This document shows positions 23,887-31,941 of a DNA stretch of 45,180 bases, one piece after another. Within the stretch, counting starts at the first letter, position 1. The number at the start of each line of letters is the position of its first letter. The notes beneath the pieces were generated by a model. The model saw only the letters and a program-made list of their open reading frames with translations, was not told the DNA's origin and did no database searches. Location of the stretch: positions 1-45,180 of the forward strand of contig NZ_CALWUQ010000007.1 in the NCBI RefSeq assembly GCF_944384695.1. Direction: 5' to 3'. The stretch is from an uncultured Agathobaculum sp. GTDB taxonomy: Bacteria > Bacillota > Clostridia > Oscillospirales > Butyricicoccaceae. A program made the position numbers and the translations under genes.

Positions 23887-26132
23887 TCCGCCTGCTCCTC
23901 CTTTTCCTCTTGAATCCCCAGCAAAATGGCCGCGCCGCGCACATTTTCATGCTCGCGCTCGCGCAGCAGCTTGGCGTTGCGCCGCACTTCCTCATCCAGC
24001 GCGCCGGACAAACATTTGTCAATCAGTCCGCACAGCTCGTCCGCCCGCACCTCGCGCAGCTGCGTGCAGGTGCTGCTGCCGATATACTTGAGGAAGCTGT
24101 CCACCTTGATATCATAGCTCATGCCGACGACCGGCACGCCCTGCCCCGCCGAGAACATCAGCGAGTGCAGCCGGATGCCGACCACGGTTTTCATGCGCGC
24201 AAGGATACCGATGGTCACCTCAATGGGCTGGCGGGTGCGCACCGCATACCACGGGCAGTGCAGCAGCGCGCCCACCCGCTCGGCGGGCGTCAAGTCGCTG
24301 GGAAACTCAATCGGCACGAATACCGGCGTCAGTCCGTGCTTTTCATAGGCGTAATCCGCCGCCGCCGCAATCGCGGGCAGCGCAGCGTCCAGCCCCTTCC
24401 AATTGCGCAGACCGAAGCCGATATAACGCCCGTTCGGGTCGATGCCGCTCTGCTCCATGGCCAGCGACACCACCTCATACGGCGCCGCGTCCAAAATGAT
24501 GGTCGGGTCGGCGGATACGCGGATATCCGGCCGGGTCACACCCATGCGCGCCAGCTCCTGCCGGGAGTTCTCATCGCGCAGCGTGATGCGGTCGACCGAG
24601 CATTGTATCGTCTTGGCCGCCATCTTGCGATTGCCCGCGCGGTTGATGGGACCGATGCCGCAGCCATACATCATCACCTTGCAGCCGCGTTTCTTGGCCG
24701 CGCGCAGCGTATAGCAGTAATACCAGATGGAGCGGGTCGAGGTCACGTCCTGCATGAGCGTGCCGCCGCCGTTGATATAGAGCGCCGCACGGCGGAACCG
24801 CCGCAGGACCGAAAAGATATTAAACGTATACACCGCGCCCGTGCGGTAGGTCAGGCGGGTTTCCTTCGGGCGGCGGGACATAACGCAGATGGTGCGCTCC
24901 GGGTCAAGCGCGCGCATCTCCTGTACAATCGCCTCCAGAATCGCGTCGTCGCCCGCATTGCCGCGGCCATATGCGCCGCAGATAACAATGCTCTCGCGCT
25001 CATTTTTCGGGCGGTGGAAGCGCGCAAGCAGGTGCCGGTAGTTGGCCTCCTGCCGCTCGCACATCTTATCCTTGGAAAAATTGCGCGAAGCCTTTTCATA
25101 CAGCGCCTGCGCAAAGGTCTGCCGCAGCTCAGCATCGTTTGCCAGCCGCGCCATGTATTCGCTCAGTTTTTTGTCGTCCCCGACCGGGAAAATATAGCCG
25201 TTTTCACCCGTGTCGATTAGCTCGGGCATGCCGCCGACATCCGAACAGATGGTCGCACAGCCCGCGCAGATGCCTTCCAGAATGGAATACGGGAAGGTTT
25301 CGGACACCGAGGACAGCAGATTGATATCCATTGCGCGGAAAAACGGCTCGATGGGCGACACCCAGCCGCAAAACGTCACGCGGTCGGTGACATGCAGCTG
25401 TGCGCACAGCTTTTTGAGCATCTCCTCATCCTCGCCTTCGCCTGCAATGAACAGACGCAGCTGCGGCGCGCCTTGCAGCGCCGCGGCAAAGGCGCGCACG
25501 GTGGTGGCAATGTCCTTGACCGCGGTCAGGCGTCCGGCGATGCCGCACAGCACGTCGCCCTCTGCGATTTCCGCGCCGTAGTTTTCTTTGAGGTATTGGG
25601 CGCGGTCAAAATCCCCCTCCGGTCGGCGGAACTCCATTCCGTTATAAATTTTGACGATGCGCTCGGGGTCGAAGCCGCGCTCAATGAGCGTGCGCGCCAT
25701 GCGGTCGGCTACCGGCTGATAAAAGTCCAGAAAGCGCAGCGCCACTGCGTTGGCCGCGCCAAAGGTATGCTGCTTGAGCGGGTTGCCGAGATAATCCAGC
25801 TTATAATCCGAGTGTACGGTCGTCAGCACTGGCACGCGGCGCGTGCGGCGCACCATCGCCCCCATCAGATTGGCACGTCCGCCATGGCAGTGGATGATAT
25901 CCGGCCGAAACTGGTCCACCAGATCGCGCATCGCCCGCGCCGCGCGGAACGGGTTGTGCCGCTCGATCACGCGCACGTTGATGCCGCGCTCACGCGCCTC
26001 ATCCGCGAACGGGCCGGCACGGAAGGAAATCAGCATCACTTCATTGCGCTTGGCAAGCCCGGTGACGGTATTCATAATTTGGGTCTTGGCGCCGCCCACG
26101 TCGCCGCCGCCCATCACATGCATCACTCGCAA
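23883..26132 (-). CDS. csaB: Glycosyltransferase (GT4)-polysaccharide pyruvyl transferase (CsaB) fusion
   Basis: A 749-residue two-domain protein. Residues 1 to about 370 form a GT4 glycosyltransferase: HVMGGGDVGGAKTQI, VKIYNGMEF, GIAGRLTAVKD, and the E-x7-E donor site ETFPYSILE. From about 380 it is a CsaB-type pyruvyl transferase: VICGAYGRGNAGDDAILEAI, YINGGGTLMQDVTSTRS, YGCGIGPIN, VSADPTI and RLHSLMFSAGQGVPV. The TTG start at 26132 lies 8 bp after GGAGG; the longer frame has no ribosome site. CsaB pyruvylates the wall polymer to which SLH domains bind, and an SLH protein is encoded at 36289-38136. Confidence 0.88.
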   Translation of the reverse strand: MRVMHVMGGGDVGGAKTQIMNTVTGLAKRNEVMLISFRAGPFADEARERGINVRVIERHNPFRAARAMRDLVDQFRPDIIHCHGGRANLMGAMVRRTRRVPVLTTVHSDYKLDYLGNPLKQHTFGAANAVALRFLDFYQPVADRMARTLIERGFDPERIVKIYNGMEFRRPEGDFDRAQYLKENYGAEIAEGDVLCGIAGRLTAVKDIATTVRAFAAALQGAPQLRLFIAGEGEDEEMLKKLCAQLHVTDRVTFCGWVSPIEPFFRAMDINLLSSVSETFPYSILEGICAGCATICSDVGGMPELIDTGENGYIFPVGDDKKLSEYMARLANDAELRQTFAQALYEKASRNFSKDKMCERQEANYRHLLARFHRPKNERESIVICGAYGRGNAGDDAILEAIVQEMRALDPERTICVMSRRPKETRLTYRTGAVYTFNIFSVLRRFRRAALYINGGGTLMQDVTSTRSIWYYCYTLRAAKKRGCKVMMYGCGIGPINRAGNRKMAAKTIQCSVDRITLRDENSRQELARMGVTRPDIRVSADPTIILDAAPYEVVSLAMEQSGIDPNGRYIGFGLRNWKGLDAALPAIAAAADYAYEKHGLTPVFVPIEFPSDLTPAERVGALLHCPWYAVRTRQPIEVTIGILARMKTVVGIRLHSLMFSAGQGVPVVGMSYDIKVDSFLKYIGSSTCTQLREVRADELCGLIDKCLSGALDEEVRRNAKLLREREHENVRGAAILLGIQEEKEEQAE

Positions 26133-26172
26133 AACAGATTCCTCCAAAGGACATTTTTTCACAGATATAGAC

Positions 26173-26201
26173 AGTATACCATGAATCTGCCGCAAATGCA
26201 A
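26173..26201 (-). promoter_or_regulatory. Promoter of the glycosyltransferase operon
   Basis: On the minus strand TTGCAT (plus 26196-26201), 17 bp, TATACT (plus 26173-26178). It is divergent from the flippase promoter. Confidence 0.7.
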
Positions 26202-26232
26202 AACACAAGTGCCGATGTTTACAAACCGTTAT

Positions 26233-26261
26233 TTGTCTTTCCCGAAAAACCATGCTATACT
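26233..26261 (+). promoter_or_regulatory. Promoter of the flippase gene
   Basis: TTGTCT (26233-26238), 17 bp, TATACT (26256-26261), 33 bp upstream of the TTG start. Confidence 0.7.
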
Positions 26262-26294
26262 ATATCTATCTGACCGAAAGCGAGGGTTTTTCCT

Positions 26295-27740
26295 TTGTCC
26301 TCCAAAAACACTATGACACGTGACGCGATGCTGTTCCTGCCGGCCAAGGTCATCGAAGGCCTGCTGGTCATTGCCTGCACATCGCTGTATACCCACCTGT
26401 TTTACGAGTCCACCGTCGGCACGTTCAACTTCATCAACTTCAACGTACAGATTGCCTACCTGATTCTGGCCGGCTGGATGGCAAACGCCGCCACCCGCTA
26501 TGTGGGAGAAGCGTTTTCCAAAGACCATGGGCGCGGCCTGTTCTCCACGGTCTCAACCGTGTATCTCATCATCTGCGCGGCGGTTGCGGTGTTCTGCTGC
26601 GGCGCTGCCGCCATTCTGCACGACCCGCTGTATCTGGGCTTCATGACCATGTTTTTCAGCTACACGGTCTTTCAGATTCTCAATTCCGCGCTCATCCAGC
26701 TCGGGCGCATGCGCGCTTCCATCACGCTCAGCCTGACCTCGGCCGTGCTCAAACTGCTGGTGGCCTACGGGCTGGTGTTCGGCATGCGCAACCCTGCCTC
26801 CCCCTTCCCTGCCATCTGCGCCAACACGATAGCGGACGGCGTTGCCGGGATTGGCGCGGTGATTGCGCTGGGCATTCCGTCGATTGCGCGGCTGCGCTGG
26901 TTCTCGCGTGAGCTGTTCGGCAAATTCCTGCGCTTCGGCGTGCCGCTGATGGGCGTTTCCATCTCGGTCACACTGCTCAACCAGATCGACAAATATCTGG
27001 TAGTCGGCTTTTTCAATATGGACGCATACGGCATCTATTCTTCCAATAACTCGATTGCTTCTGGCCTGTTCACGATGATTTCGGTCGGCATCATGCGCGG
27101 CGTATACCCCGCTGTGCTGCGCGCGTGGCGCGAGGGCGGGCGGGATGCGGCCAAGCCCCTGCTCGATCAGGGCGTGCGCCTATATCTGCTGATTGCAGTG
27201 CCTGCGGTCGCCGGCCTGACCGCGGTCGCGCTTCCGATGTCGCGCGTGCTGTTTGCCAAAGGGTATGACGCAGGCGCGCCGGTCATCGCGTATACGGCGC
27301 TTGCCATGCTGTTCATGGGGCTGACGGAGTACGCCAACAAGGCGTACGAGCTGGAGCAGTCCACGGTTTCCGTGTTGCAGAACAGCGCGGCGGCGGCGGT
27401 CATCAAGGTGATTTCCAGCATCATTCTTTTGCGCACGTTCGGCTTTACCGGCGGCGCGATGGGCTCGATTGTCGCTTTTGCGTCCTACTTTGTCATCACC
27501 TGCGTGCGGGTGCGGCGGCGTTTCCTGTTCCGCGTGCCGGCAAAAAACCTGACGCGCATTGTCGTCAGCGCCGTGCTGTGCGGCGCGGCGGCTTTCGGCT
27601 GCACGCTTCTGCCGGTGGGCAACGTCCTGCGGCTGGCCTGCGCCGTACCTGCGGGCGCAGTTGTCTATGCCGTGTGCATCGTCGCCAGCGGCGAGGGCCG
27701 CGCGGAAATGCAGGCCGTGCTGCGCAAGCTCAAACGGTAA
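26295..27740 (+). CDS. Polysaccharide/lipid-linked oligosaccharide flippase (MOP superfamily)
   Basis: A 481-residue integral membrane protein with about 12-14 helices, of the Wzx/MVF-like polysaccharide export type. It has RDAMLFLPAKVIEGLLVIA at the start, FLRFGVPLMGVSISVTLLNQIDKY in the middle and a C-terminal Polysacc_synt_C-like half (LPMSRVLFAKGYDAGAPVI). It would flip lipid-linked saccharides made by the divergent glycosyltransferases. The TTG at 26295 has GAGGG upstream; an ATG at 26313 is an alternative. Substrate identity is inferred from neighbours. Confidence 0.87.
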   Translation: MSSKNTMTRDAMLFLPAKVIEGLLVIACTSLYTHLFYESTVGTFNFINFNVQIAYLILAGWMANAATRYVGEAFSKDHGRGLFSTVSTVYLIICAAVAVFCCGAAAILHDPLYLGFMTMFFSYTVFQILNSALIQLGRMRASITLSLTSAVLKLLVAYGLVFGMRNPASPFPAICANTIADGVAGIGAVIALGIPSIARLRWFSRELFGKFLRFGVPLMGVSISVTLLNQIDKYLVVGFFNMDAYGIYSSNNSIASGLFTMISVGIMRGVYPAVLRAWREGGRDAAKPLLDQGVRLYLLIAVPAVAGLTAVALPMSRVLFAKGYDAGAPVIAYTALAMLFMGLTEYANKAYELEQSTVSVLQNSAAAAVIKVISSIILLRTFGFTGGAMGSIVAFASYFVITCVRVRRRFLFRVPAKNLTRIVVSAVLCGAAAFGCTLLPVGNVLRLACAVPAGAVVYAVCIVASGEGRAEMQAVLRKLKR

Positions 27741-27785
27741 AACCATTTTATCCGTCGGCTTTCTCACCTTTTTCTCGCAAAAAAC

Positions 27786-27814
27786 TTGTCTATCCTGCAA
27801 ATCAATGGTATAAT
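27786..27814 (+). promoter_or_regulatory. Promoter of the AspRS gene
   Basis: TTGTCT (27786-27791), 17 bp, exact TATAAT (27809-27814), 44 bp upstream of the start codon. No T-box-like leader fits in this space. Confidence 0.8.
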
Positions 27815-27858
27815 ATGACCCTGTATGAAAATGCTGAAATAGAGAGGCGTTAATAATT

Positions 27859-29184
27859 ATGGAAATGATTCACGAAGCGGGCCAGTACGTCGATACCGTA
27901 AAGCGCGTGTGCGATGCGGTCGGCGGCGAAGTCACCTTCCGCGGCACGGTGCACCGCGTGCGCGACATGTCGGACTTTGCGTTCGTCATCATGCGCGTTG
28001 AACGCGGTCTTATCCAGTGCACCTTCCAGGGGGACGAAATCGGCGGCATCAAGCGCGCCGAAGTTAAGGATGCCATGGTGCTCGAAGTCACCGGCACGGT
28101 GCGCGAGGAGCCGCGCGCGGAGCACGGCATCGAGGTTGTGCTGAGCGCTGTCAAGGTGATTGCCCGTCCGTATGACCAGCTGCCGGTACCGCTGGGCAAG
28201 AAGTATATGGGTCTGTCGCTCGACGTAGACTTGCCGCTGCGTCCGATTACGCTGCGCCATCCCATCAAGCAGGCGGTATTCCGCGTGCAGGGAGCCATTG
28301 CGGACGGCTTTGCGCAGTATATGCAGTCGCAGGGCTTCACCCACATCCACACGCCCAAGATTGTGGTCGCGGGTGCGGAAGGCGGCGCAAACCTGTTCAA
28401 ACTGGACTACTTCGGCCAGCCGGCCTACCTTGCGCAGTCCCCGCAGTTCCACAAGCAGTACCTTGCGGGCGCATTCGGCCGCGTGTTTGAAATCGGCAGC
28501 GTATACCGCGCCGAGCGTCACAACACCTCGCGTCATTTGAACGAATATATCGGTCTGGACTTCGAGATGGCGTACATTGACTCGATGTACGACGTCATGG
28601 CGATGGAGACCGGCATGCTCAAATCGGTTATGGCCTATGTCAAGGAGCACTGCCCGGAAGAGCTGGCGCTCCTCAAGGCGGATATCCCGGAAATCACCGA
28701 GATTCCGACCATTCGCTTCCATGAGGCCAAGCAGATTATGGAGGAAAAGTACGGCCACAAGTCCAAGAACCGCTACGACCTTAACCCGGACGAAGAAGTG
28801 CTGCTCTGCCAGTGGGCCAAGGAAGAGCATAACAGTGACTTTGTATTCGTCACCCACTTCCCGTCTGCCAAGCGTCCGTTCTACGCGATGGACGACCCGG
28901 AGGACCCCAAGCTCGCCCTGTCGTTCGACCTGCTGTTCCGCGGTCTGGAAATCACGACCGGCGGCCAGCGCATCCACGACTATCAGGAGCAGATTGCCAA
29001 GCTGGAAGCACGCAAGATGAACGTCGAGCTGTTTGAATCGTTCACCATGCTGCACAAGTACGGCATGCCGCCGCACGGCGGTCTGGGCATTGGTCTGGAA
29101 CGCCTGACCATGCAGCTGCTGGGCCTGAACAACGTGCGCGATGCGTCTATGTTCCCGCGCGATATGAACCGCCTCGAACCGTAA
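27859..29184 (+). CDS. aspS: Archaeal-type (probably non-discriminating) aspartyl-tRNA synthetase
   Basis: A 441-residue class IIb synthetase. An N-terminal OB anticodon-binding domain (about 20-105, VTFRGTVHRVRDMSDFAFVI) is followed by the catalytic core with motif 2 (FEIGSVYRAERHNTSRHLNEY) and motif 3 (GGLGIGLERLTMQLLGL). YLAQSPQFHKQ marks AspRS rather than AsnRS. It is short and lacks the bacterial GAD insertion of ~590-residue AspRS, so it is the archaeal form. In bacteria such copies usually aspartylate tRNA-Asn for the GatCAB route; this activity is inferred. Confidence 0.92.
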   Translation: MEMIHEAGQYVDTVKRVCDAVGGEVTFRGTVHRVRDMSDFAFVIMRVERGLIQCTFQGDEIGGIKRAEVKDAMVLEVTGTVREEPRAEHGIEVVLSAVKVIARPYDQLPVPLGKKYMGLSLDVDLPLRPITLRHPIKQAVFRVQGAIADGFAQYMQSQGFTHIHTPKIVVAGAEGGANLFKLDYFGQPAYLAQSPQFHKQYLAGAFGRVFEIGSVYRAERHNTSRHLNEYIGLDFEMAYIDSMYDVMAMETGMLKSVMAYVKEHCPEELALLKADIPEITEIPTIRFHEAKQIMEEKYGHKSKNRYDLNPDEEVLLCQWAKEEHNSDFVFVTHFPSAKRPFYAMDDPEDPKLALSFDLLFRGLEITTGGQRIHDYQEQIAKLEARKMNVELFESFTMLHKYGMPPHGGLGIGLERLTMQLLGLNNVRDASMFPRDMNRLEP

Positions 29185-29197
29185 ACAACAAAGCAGT

Positions 29198-29237
29198 AAC
29201 CACCGTCGGAATTAGGGATTCCGACGGTGGTTTTTTA
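29198..29237 (+). terminator. Rho-independent terminator of aspS
   Basis: Perfect 15-bp stem (29198-29212 / 29218-29232), 5-nt loop, and a T-run continuing to 29236 (seven Ts in all, the first two closing the stem). Confidence 0.95.
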
Positions 29238-29318
29238 TCTGCATCGTTTCCTGTGTATCCCCATAAATTGGAATATGACCCAGCTTTGGTAACAAAACGG
29301 AAAAAAATCCGGACAAGC

Positions 29319-29348
29319 TGTCACAAAACCCATCTGTCATCCGTTATA
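29319..29348 (+). promoter_or_regulatory. Weak candidate promoter of the second ECF operon
   Basis: TGTCACAAAA (29319-29328) followed 12 bp later by CCGTTATA (29341-29348), 37 bp upstream of the sigma gene. The layout is ECF-like, but the element differs from that of the first sigma operon. Confidence 0.3.
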
Positions 29349-29384
29349 ACGGGTGAACATGTTCCTATGAAAGGGGGCGCAGTC

Positions 29385-29921
29385 ATGGACGCCCGCCCAC
29401 TCGACGAGCGCTTTGCCGAAGGCAGTGAAACGGCGCTCGCGGATGCCATTGCGCTGTACGGCCAGCCGCTTCTGCGATACTGTCACCACATTTTATGCGA
29501 CTATCACGAAGCGCAGGACGCTGTGCAGACCACCTTTATCAAAGCCTATGACAATCATCACCGGTTCCGTCCGGGCACCAGCCTGAGCGCATGGCTGTAT
29601 CGCCTTGCCTATACGACCTGCGTCGATTTGCTGCGCCACCGCAAGCGCCAGCTGGTCACGCCGCCTCCTGTGGCTGCCGACCCGGATTACATCGGTGAAG
29701 ACTTACGCCGCGCACTCGAAACCCTGTCGCCCGAGCAGCGCGCGCTGGTATACAGCCGGGTCATCGAACAGCGCAGCTTTGACGCGCTCGCCGTGATTTA
29801 CGGCAAACCCGCCGCAACCCTGCGCAAGCGGTATGAACGCGCACGCAAAAAGCTGGCACAGGCGCTGCAGGGCACACCGGCAGAAAGGAGGAGCAAGTCA
29901 TATGAAACTCACACCGGATGA
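29385..29921 (+). CDS. Second ECF-type RNA polymerase sigma factor
   Basis: A 178-residue sigma factor. Region 2 has LLRYCHHILCDYHEAQDAVQTTFIKAY and SLSAWLYRLAYTTCVDLLRHRKRQ; region 4 has LETLSPEQRALVYSRVIEQRSFDALAVIYGKPAATLRKRYERARKKL in two overlapping helices. ATG 29385 is chosen for AAAGGGGG in front; the longer frame from 29253 runs through the upstream terminator region. The 3' end overlaps the next gene by 20 nt, so the two are co-expressed. Confidence 0.9.
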   Translation: MDARPLDERFAEGSETALADAIALYGQPLLRYCHHILCDYHEAQDAVQTTFIKAYDNHHRFRPGTSLSAWLYRLAYTTCVDLLRHRKRQLVTPPPVAADPDYIGEDLRRALETLSPEQRALVYSRVIEQRSFDALAVIYGKPAATLRKRYERARKKLAQALQGTPAERRSKSYETHTG

Positions 29922-31311
29922 TTTGCGCATCCGCCAAGCACTGGAACAGATTGAAACCCCAATGTATGACATTGCCGGTGCGGTGCGCGAGCAGCGCGCC
30001 CGCCGCAGCCATCGCATGCCGCTGCGCAGCCCGCAGCGCATTCTGGCCGCTGTCCTTGCCGCGGTTTTGCTGACCGCGACTGCCGCTGCGGCTGTGGTGC
30101 AGTTCTCCGGCGGCTGGAATGCACTTTTCGGACAAAATGTGATGATACCGGACGGTCTTGCCACCCCTGTGCGGCAAACGCAGACCATCGACGGCTGCAC
30201 CATCACGCTGGAGGATGCCATCGTCAGCGAGGACGCCGTCGCGGTGCTCTATTCCTTCCGCTATGCGGATAACTCCACGGTCAACACCGGTTCACGCATC
30301 ACCCTTTTGGGCAATTCCAACCTGCTGATGGATGGCTCCGACGAATACTGTGCGTCCTCCAGCGGAATCGGCTCCATGGACAGCCAGAACCCTTCCGTCG
30401 AATATTACTATGAGGCCTTCTCGCTGACCGAGGACCCCGGCGACCGCCAGCTGACGCTGACCATTGCACCGGCATCCTACATGGAGCAAAGCGACACCCT
30501 GCCGGCCCCGATGAATCTTTCTGCAATCTACTTGTCGCACCCTGTCTCCTATCAGACCGAAGATGGCGGCGCGCAGCGGCTCATCGCCCTGCAGCAGCAG
30601 GACTGTGCAGACGCAATCCTGCCGCAATCCTACCAATTTCCCGAAATTCAATTTGCAGGCGTCGCCTTTGAAGGCGAAACCCTGTGCGTTTCCCTCAGCA
30701 TGCCCGAATATGATTCCTATGACAGCGCATCTGCACAAATCGAATCCCTGCGGGATATTCGCACCAATCATCTGTACTATGGCTCACTGCACAGCTACGG
30801 CGACACAGACTGCGCCACCGAGCTTTGCGAAACCCAGTTTGAAGGTCTGACCGAAGAGGATTTACCCTATCTGGAGCCGCAAATCTCTTACCGGCGTTAT
30901 ATCCCGCTGACCAAAACAGGCTGGTCGTTTTCCTTCCGTGCGCCGAGCGCAAAAACGCTGACACGCGAGCTGAACCTGACGATGACAGATGGCATTCGCC
31001 TCGATGCGCTCACCATTACGCCTCTGGGCGTGAATCTGTCCGGCACGATGCCGGTCGATCCCACATCTGAGGAACCACTGTACTTCGATGACCGGCAGAC
31101 GCCGACTGTGGCGCTTGTCCTTCAGGACGGCACCACCGTGCGCACCGTTTCGCGCGGCAACTCGCTCAGTTTGGACAGCGCCGATCCAACCACTGCGCAG
31201 TTCGGCATCGAATATCAATACCAGAACGATTCGGAAAGCCGCCGTTTTCTGCAAACCGAGACCATCACCGCCATCCGAATCAATCAGTTTACCATCTCGA
31301 TAGAAGAGTAG
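29902..31311 (+). CDS. Membrane-anchored DUF4179-like anti-sigma protein
   Basis: A 469-residue protein with a short N-terminal cytoplasmic segment (IRQALEQIETPMYDIAGAVREQ), one membrane helix (about 46-66, ILAAVLAAVLLTATAAAAVV) and a long extracytoplasmic beta-rich domain. The region just after the helix, with GGWNALFGQNV and then DGCTITLEDAIVSEDAVAVLYSF, is typical of DUF4179 proteins that partner ECF sigma factors. GGAGG precedes ATG 29902 inside the sigma gene. It probably holds the sigma factor inactive and senses an envelope cue. Confidence 0.82.
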   Translation: MKLTPDDLRIRQALEQIETPMYDIAGAVREQRARRSHRMPLRSPQRILAAVLAAVLLTATAAAAVVQFSGGWNALFGQNVMIPDGLATPVRQTQTIDGCTITLEDAIVSEDAVAVLYSFRYADNSTVNTGSRITLLGNSNLLMDGSDEYCASSSGIGSMDSQNPSVEYYYEAFSLTEDPGDRQLTLTIAPASYMEQSDTLPAPMNLSAIYLSHPVSYQTEDGGAQRLIALQQQDCADAILPQSYQFPEIQFAGVAFEGETLCVSLSMPEYDSYDSASAQIESLRDIRTNHLYYGSLHSYGDTDCATELCETQFEGLTEEDLPYLEPQISYRRYIPLTKTGWSFSFRAPSAKTLTRELNLTMTDGIRLDALTITPLGVNLSGTMPVDPTSEEPLYFDDRQTPTVALVLQDGTTVRTVSRGNSLSLDSADPTTAQFGIEYQYQNDSESRRFLQTETITAIRINQFTISIEE

Positions 31312-31371
31312 AAAGCCCTGTGGGGGGTGCATGGAGCCGGGCGGTGTGGGGCCGTTCCGCTCCCGACATAT

Positions 31372-31403
31372 AACAGCCTGCTGATGCGCAGGCTGTTCTT
31401 TTT
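31372..31403 (+). terminator. Rho-independent terminator of the second ECF operon
   Basis: Stem AACAGCCTGC / GCAGGCTGTT with a 6-nt loop, then CTTTTTT. Confidence 0.88.
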
Positions 31404-31557
31404 TGGTTACATCCTTGTGAAATTCGCACATTGCACAGTTTTGTTGCGTACTTTTTGTGCATTAAACACAAGAATCCGGCAAGGCGCACCGCTTCCCACT
31501 CCAAAATGATGAAAAAAGCCGGATACCGTAAAAAACTCTTTCCTTTCCGCATTTTTA

Positions 31558-31566
31558 TGCTATAAT
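31558..31566 (+). promoter_or_regulatory. Extended -10 promoter of the HPr-like gene
   Basis: TGC followed by exact TATAAT, 46 bp upstream of the ATG; no good -35 at 17 bp (CTTTCC). Confidence 0.6.
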
Positions 31567-31612
31567 GTTAGCAGAAAAAGAATTCAGCTCTTTTGAAATG
31601 GAGGTAATCATT

Positions 31613-31855
31613 ATGACCAGAGGTATCCGCGTAAAGAATACGGATGATATCCAGAAGATTAACAAGATTGTCACCAAGTATGGCTTTGATATCTGGATTC
31701 ATGGCAAGAGCGGTATGGTAGACGCCAAGAGCCTGCTCGGCATGTTCCTGCTGTCGCTCAACGAGCCGCTGCAGATTGTTCTGGAGGACGACGTCGACCC
31801 GACCGCCCTGTTCAAGGATCTGGCTGACTATCTGGAAATCGAGGACGAGGAGTAA
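31613..31855 (+). CDS. HPr-fold protein lacking the phosphorylatable histidine
   Basis: An 80-residue protein with the HPr size and fold pattern. The Ser46 region is kept (MVDAKSLLGMFLLSL, compare KSIMGVMSL), with the C-terminal helix FKDLADYLEI. The active-site His15 loop (HARPA) is absent; the equivalent stretch reads NTDDIQ. It therefore cannot take phosphate from enzyme I but could still be a Ser-type regulatory partner. ATG 31613 follows GGAGG. It is monocistronic, between its own promoter and terminator, with no PTS genes nearby. Confidence 0.8.
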   Translation: MTRGIRVKNTDDIQKINKIVTKYGFDIWIHGKSGMVDAKSLLGMFLLSLNEPLQIVLEDDVDPTALFKDLADYLEIEDEE

Positions 31856-31888
31856 TCCTTTCCCCGCATCCGCAATACTTAACAGCAA

Positions 31889-31923
31889 AGCACCGGAAAC
31901 GCAAGCGTTCCCGGTGCTTTTTT
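31889..31923 (+). terminator. Rho-independent terminator of the HPr-like gene
   Basis: 14-bp stem AGCACCGGAAACGC / GCGTTCCCGGTGCT with one mismatch, 2-nt central gap, and then T5. Confidence 0.88.
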
Positions 31924-31941
31924 CTGTCCGCTGTTTGGTTT

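Noticed and set aside
21913..23913. 666-codon plus-strand frame across purE and the TuaH-like gene
   Set aside because: Runs opposite to two well-supported genes and through the operon leader; no family resemblance.
23910..25220. 436-codon open frame antisense to the glycosyltransferase-CsaB gene
   Set aside because: His/Arg/Ala-rich shadow translation without any domain, RBS or promoter.
27850..29076. 408-codon open frame antisense to aspS
   Set aside because: It mirrors aspS, has no ribosome site, and owes its openness to GC-rich codon bias.
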